Made by a program: the position numbers and the translations under genes
Assembly: GCF_006711645.1 (NCBI RefSeq)
Contig: NZ_CP041247.1
Coordinates: 2,604,001-2,668,000 of the forward strand
DNA from: Klebsiella electrica
GTDB taxonomy: Bacteria > Pseudomonadota > Gammaproteobacteria > Enterobacterales > Enterobacteriaceae
DNA: 64,000 bases
Reading direction: 5' to 3'
Part shown: positions 62,320-64,000 of the stretch, piece by piece
Layout of the letters: each line of letters begins with the position of its first letter
Numbering within the stretch: position 1 is the first letter of the stretch
The notes under the pieces: model-generated
The model's input: the letters and a program-made list of their open reading frames with translations, nothing else
Databases searched by the model: none
What the model was told of the DNA's origin: nothing

Positions 62320-64000
62320 ATGCAATTCACCCATAAGAAAAACCGTTCTCTGTATATCCCCTACGCTGGCCCCGTTCTGCTCGAATTCCCCCTTCTCAAC
62401 AAAGGTAGCGCCTTCAGCATGGAAGAGCGCAGCAGCTTTAACCTGCTCGGCCTGCTGCCGGAAGTTGTTGAAACAATCGAGGAACAAGCGGAACGCGCAT
62501 GGATCCAGTACCAGGGGTTTAAAACCGAGATCGACAAACACATTTACCTGCGCAACATTCAGGACACCAACGAAACCCTCTTCTATCGCCTGATTGGCAA
62601 CCATCTCGATGAGATGATGCCGGTCATTTATACGCCGACCGTCGGCGCCGCCTGCGAACGCTTCTCTGAGATCTACCGCCGCTCACGCGGGGTGTTTATC
62701 TCCTACCAGAACCGGCACAACCTCGACGACATCCTGCAAAACGTGCCGAACCACAACGTCAAAGTGATCGTCGTGACCGACGGGGAACGTATTCTCGGTC
62801 TCGGCGATCAGGGCATCGGCGGGATGGGGATCCCTATCGGTAAACTCTCGCTGTACACCACCTGCGGCGGTATCAGCCCGGCCTACACGCTGCCTATCGT
62901 GCTGGACGTGGGGACCAACAACCAGCAGTTGCTCGACGATCCGCTGTATATGGGCTGGCGCCATCCGCGTATTACCGACGATGAGTATTATCAGTTTGTC
63001 GATGACGTTATTCAGGCGATTAAGCACCGCTGGCCGGACGTTCTGCTGCAGTTCGAAGACTTCGCGCAGAAAAACGCCATGCCGTTGCTCAACCGCTATC
63101 GCAATGAGATTTGCTCCTTCAATGACGACATCCAGGGCACCGCCTCGGTGACCGTAGGTACGCTGATTGCCGCCAGCCGCGGTGCGGGCAGCCAGCTGAG
63201 CGAGCAGAAAATCGTCTTCCTCGGCGCCGGTTCCGCCGGTTGCGGGATTGCCGAGCAGATTATCGCCCAGATCCAGCGTGAAGGATTAAGCGAACAAGAA
63301 GCGCGTCAGCGCGTGTTTATGGTTGACCGCTTCGGCCTGCTGACCGACGCCATGCCGAACCTGCTGCCGTTCCAGAACAAACTGGTGCAAAAACGCGAGA
63401 ATCTGCAGCAGTGGGATACCACCAACGAAGTGCTTTCTCTGCTCGATGTGGTGCGCAACGTTAAACCGAATATTCTGATCGGCGTTTCCGGCCAGCCGGG
63501 TCTGTTCACCGAAGAGATTATTCGTGAGATGCATAAGCACTGCCCGCGGCCGATCGTCATGCCGCTGTCGAACCCGACTTCTCGCGTGGAAGCCACGCCG
63601 CAGAATATCCTCAGCTGGACCGACGGCGAAGCGCTGGTTGCCACCGGCAGCCCGTTCGCGCCGGTCACGCTGAAAGGTAAGCAGTATGTCATTGCCCAGT
63701 GCAACAACTCCTATATCTTCCCCGGTATTGGTCTTGGCGTCATCGCCTCTGGCGCATCGCGGGTCACCGACGACATGCTGATGGCGGCCAGTGAGACGCT
63801 GGCGAAGCACTCGCCGCTGGTCAACAACGGCGAGGGTCCGGTTCTGCCGGAGCTAAAAGATATCCAGACCGTATCGCGCGCAATCGCCTTTGCCGTCGGT
63901 AAAACGGCTCAGGAGCAAGGGGTGGCGGTGAAGACCTCTGCCGAAGCGCTGTTGCAGGCGATTAGCGATAACTTCTGGCTGCCGGAGTATCGCAACTATC
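62320..64000 (+). CDS. maeA: NAD-dependent malic enzyme (partial)
   Basis: The first 560 codons of a protein that in E. coli has 565 residues; the right edge cuts it a few codons before the stop. It converts malate to pyruvate and CO2 with NAD. Conserved blocks: [20 protein letters not shown], the tyrosine/lysine region, [56 protein letters not shown] (catalytic and metal Asp), and the NAD-binding [18 protein letters not shown] 62320 follows AAGGAG. Confidence 0.96.
   Translation, partial: MQFTHKKNRSLYIPYAGPVLLEFPLLNKGSAFSMEERSSFNLLGLLPEVVETIEEQAERAWIQYQGFKTEIDKHIYLRNIQDTNETLFYRLIGNHLDEMMPVIYTPTVGAACERFSEIYRRSRGVFISYQNRHNLDDILQNVPNHNVKVIVVTDGERILGLGDQGIGGMGIPIGKLSLYTTCGGISPAYTLPIVLDVGTNNQQLLDDPLYMGWRHPRITDDEYYQFVDDVIQAIKHRWPDVLLQFEDFAQKNAMPLLNRYRNEICSFNDDIQGTASVTVGTLIAASRGAGSQLSEQKIVFLGAGSAGCGIAEQIIAQIQREGLSEQEARQRVFMVDRFGLLTDAMPNLLPFQNKLVQKRENLQQWDTTNEVLSLLDVVRNVKPNILIGVSGQPGLFTEEIIREMHKHCPRPIVMPLSNPTSRVEATPQNILSWTDGEALVATGSPFAPVTLKGKQYVIAQCNNSYIFPGIGLGVIASGASRVTDDMLMAASETLAKHSPLVNNGEGPVLPELKDIQTVSRAIAFAVGKTAQEQGVAVKTSAEALLQAISDNFWLPEYRNY

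Overview
The window looks like chromosome of a Klebsiella/Raoultella-type enterobacterium. From memory of those families, its bestrophin is close to the structurally studied K. pneumoniae protein, HipA/HipB, DigH, KatG, Sra and MaeA are enterobacterial in sequence, and several loci (guanidine/urea-carboxylase operon, dat-ddc, tenA-thiZXY) are typical of that group. I could run no search, so the genus is an inference. No rRNA, tRNA or CRISPR array was recognised.

Layout. (1) 1-12.0 kb is visibly more AT-rich than the rest and reads as a beta-glucan/cellodextrin utilisation locus: a PTS IIB gene running off the left edge, a LamB-type porin, a MalM-like lipoprotein, a LacI-family regulator, a lipoprotein GH9 endoglucanase and a secreted GH3 beta-glucosidase. 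The exact palindrome GAAATCGATTTC occurs in front of the PTS gene and twice in the GH9-GH3 divergent region, with near copies before the porin, so one regulator probably controls the set. Tn3-family transposase and resolvase remnants surround a DJ-1/PfpI gene in the middle. (2) 12.2-18.7 kb: a beta-hydroxyacid dehydrogenase and a branched-chain-amino-acid-type ABC operon (SBP-H-M-G-F) with a sigma-54 promoter and an NtrC-type site upstream. (3) 19-24.5 kb: digH, the hipBA toxin-antitoxin with four operators, an ECF sigma factor with a small membrane protein, and a diguanylate cyclase. (4) 24.8-28.1 kb: a TPP riboswitch controlling tenA-thiZXY for pyrimidine salvage. (5) 28.4-34.3 kb: dat-ddc (1,3-diaminopropane synthesis), a GATase and a second PBP2. 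(6) 34.5-44.4 kb: a guanidine-assimilation operon (ABC transporter, carboxyguanidine deiminase subunits, carboxylase, allophanate hydrolase) behind a sigma-54 promoter, a guanidine-I riboswitch and an intrinsic terminator. (7) 44.8-57 kb: katG, a ZapE-like ATPase, a TonB receptor with a metal-type binding protein under a possible ModE operator, an MFS carrier, a LysR regulator and an FdhF/YdeP-type molybdoenzyme. (8) 57-64 kb: bestrophin, MpaB-like oxygenase, osmC, LysR, a degenerate metallo-beta-lactamase-fold protein, sra and maeA (cut by the right edge).

The most notable items are the GH9/GH3/porin/PTS regulon with its shared operator, the doubly controlled guanidine operon, and the candidate molybdate-regulated TonB uptake pair close to a molybdoenzyme.
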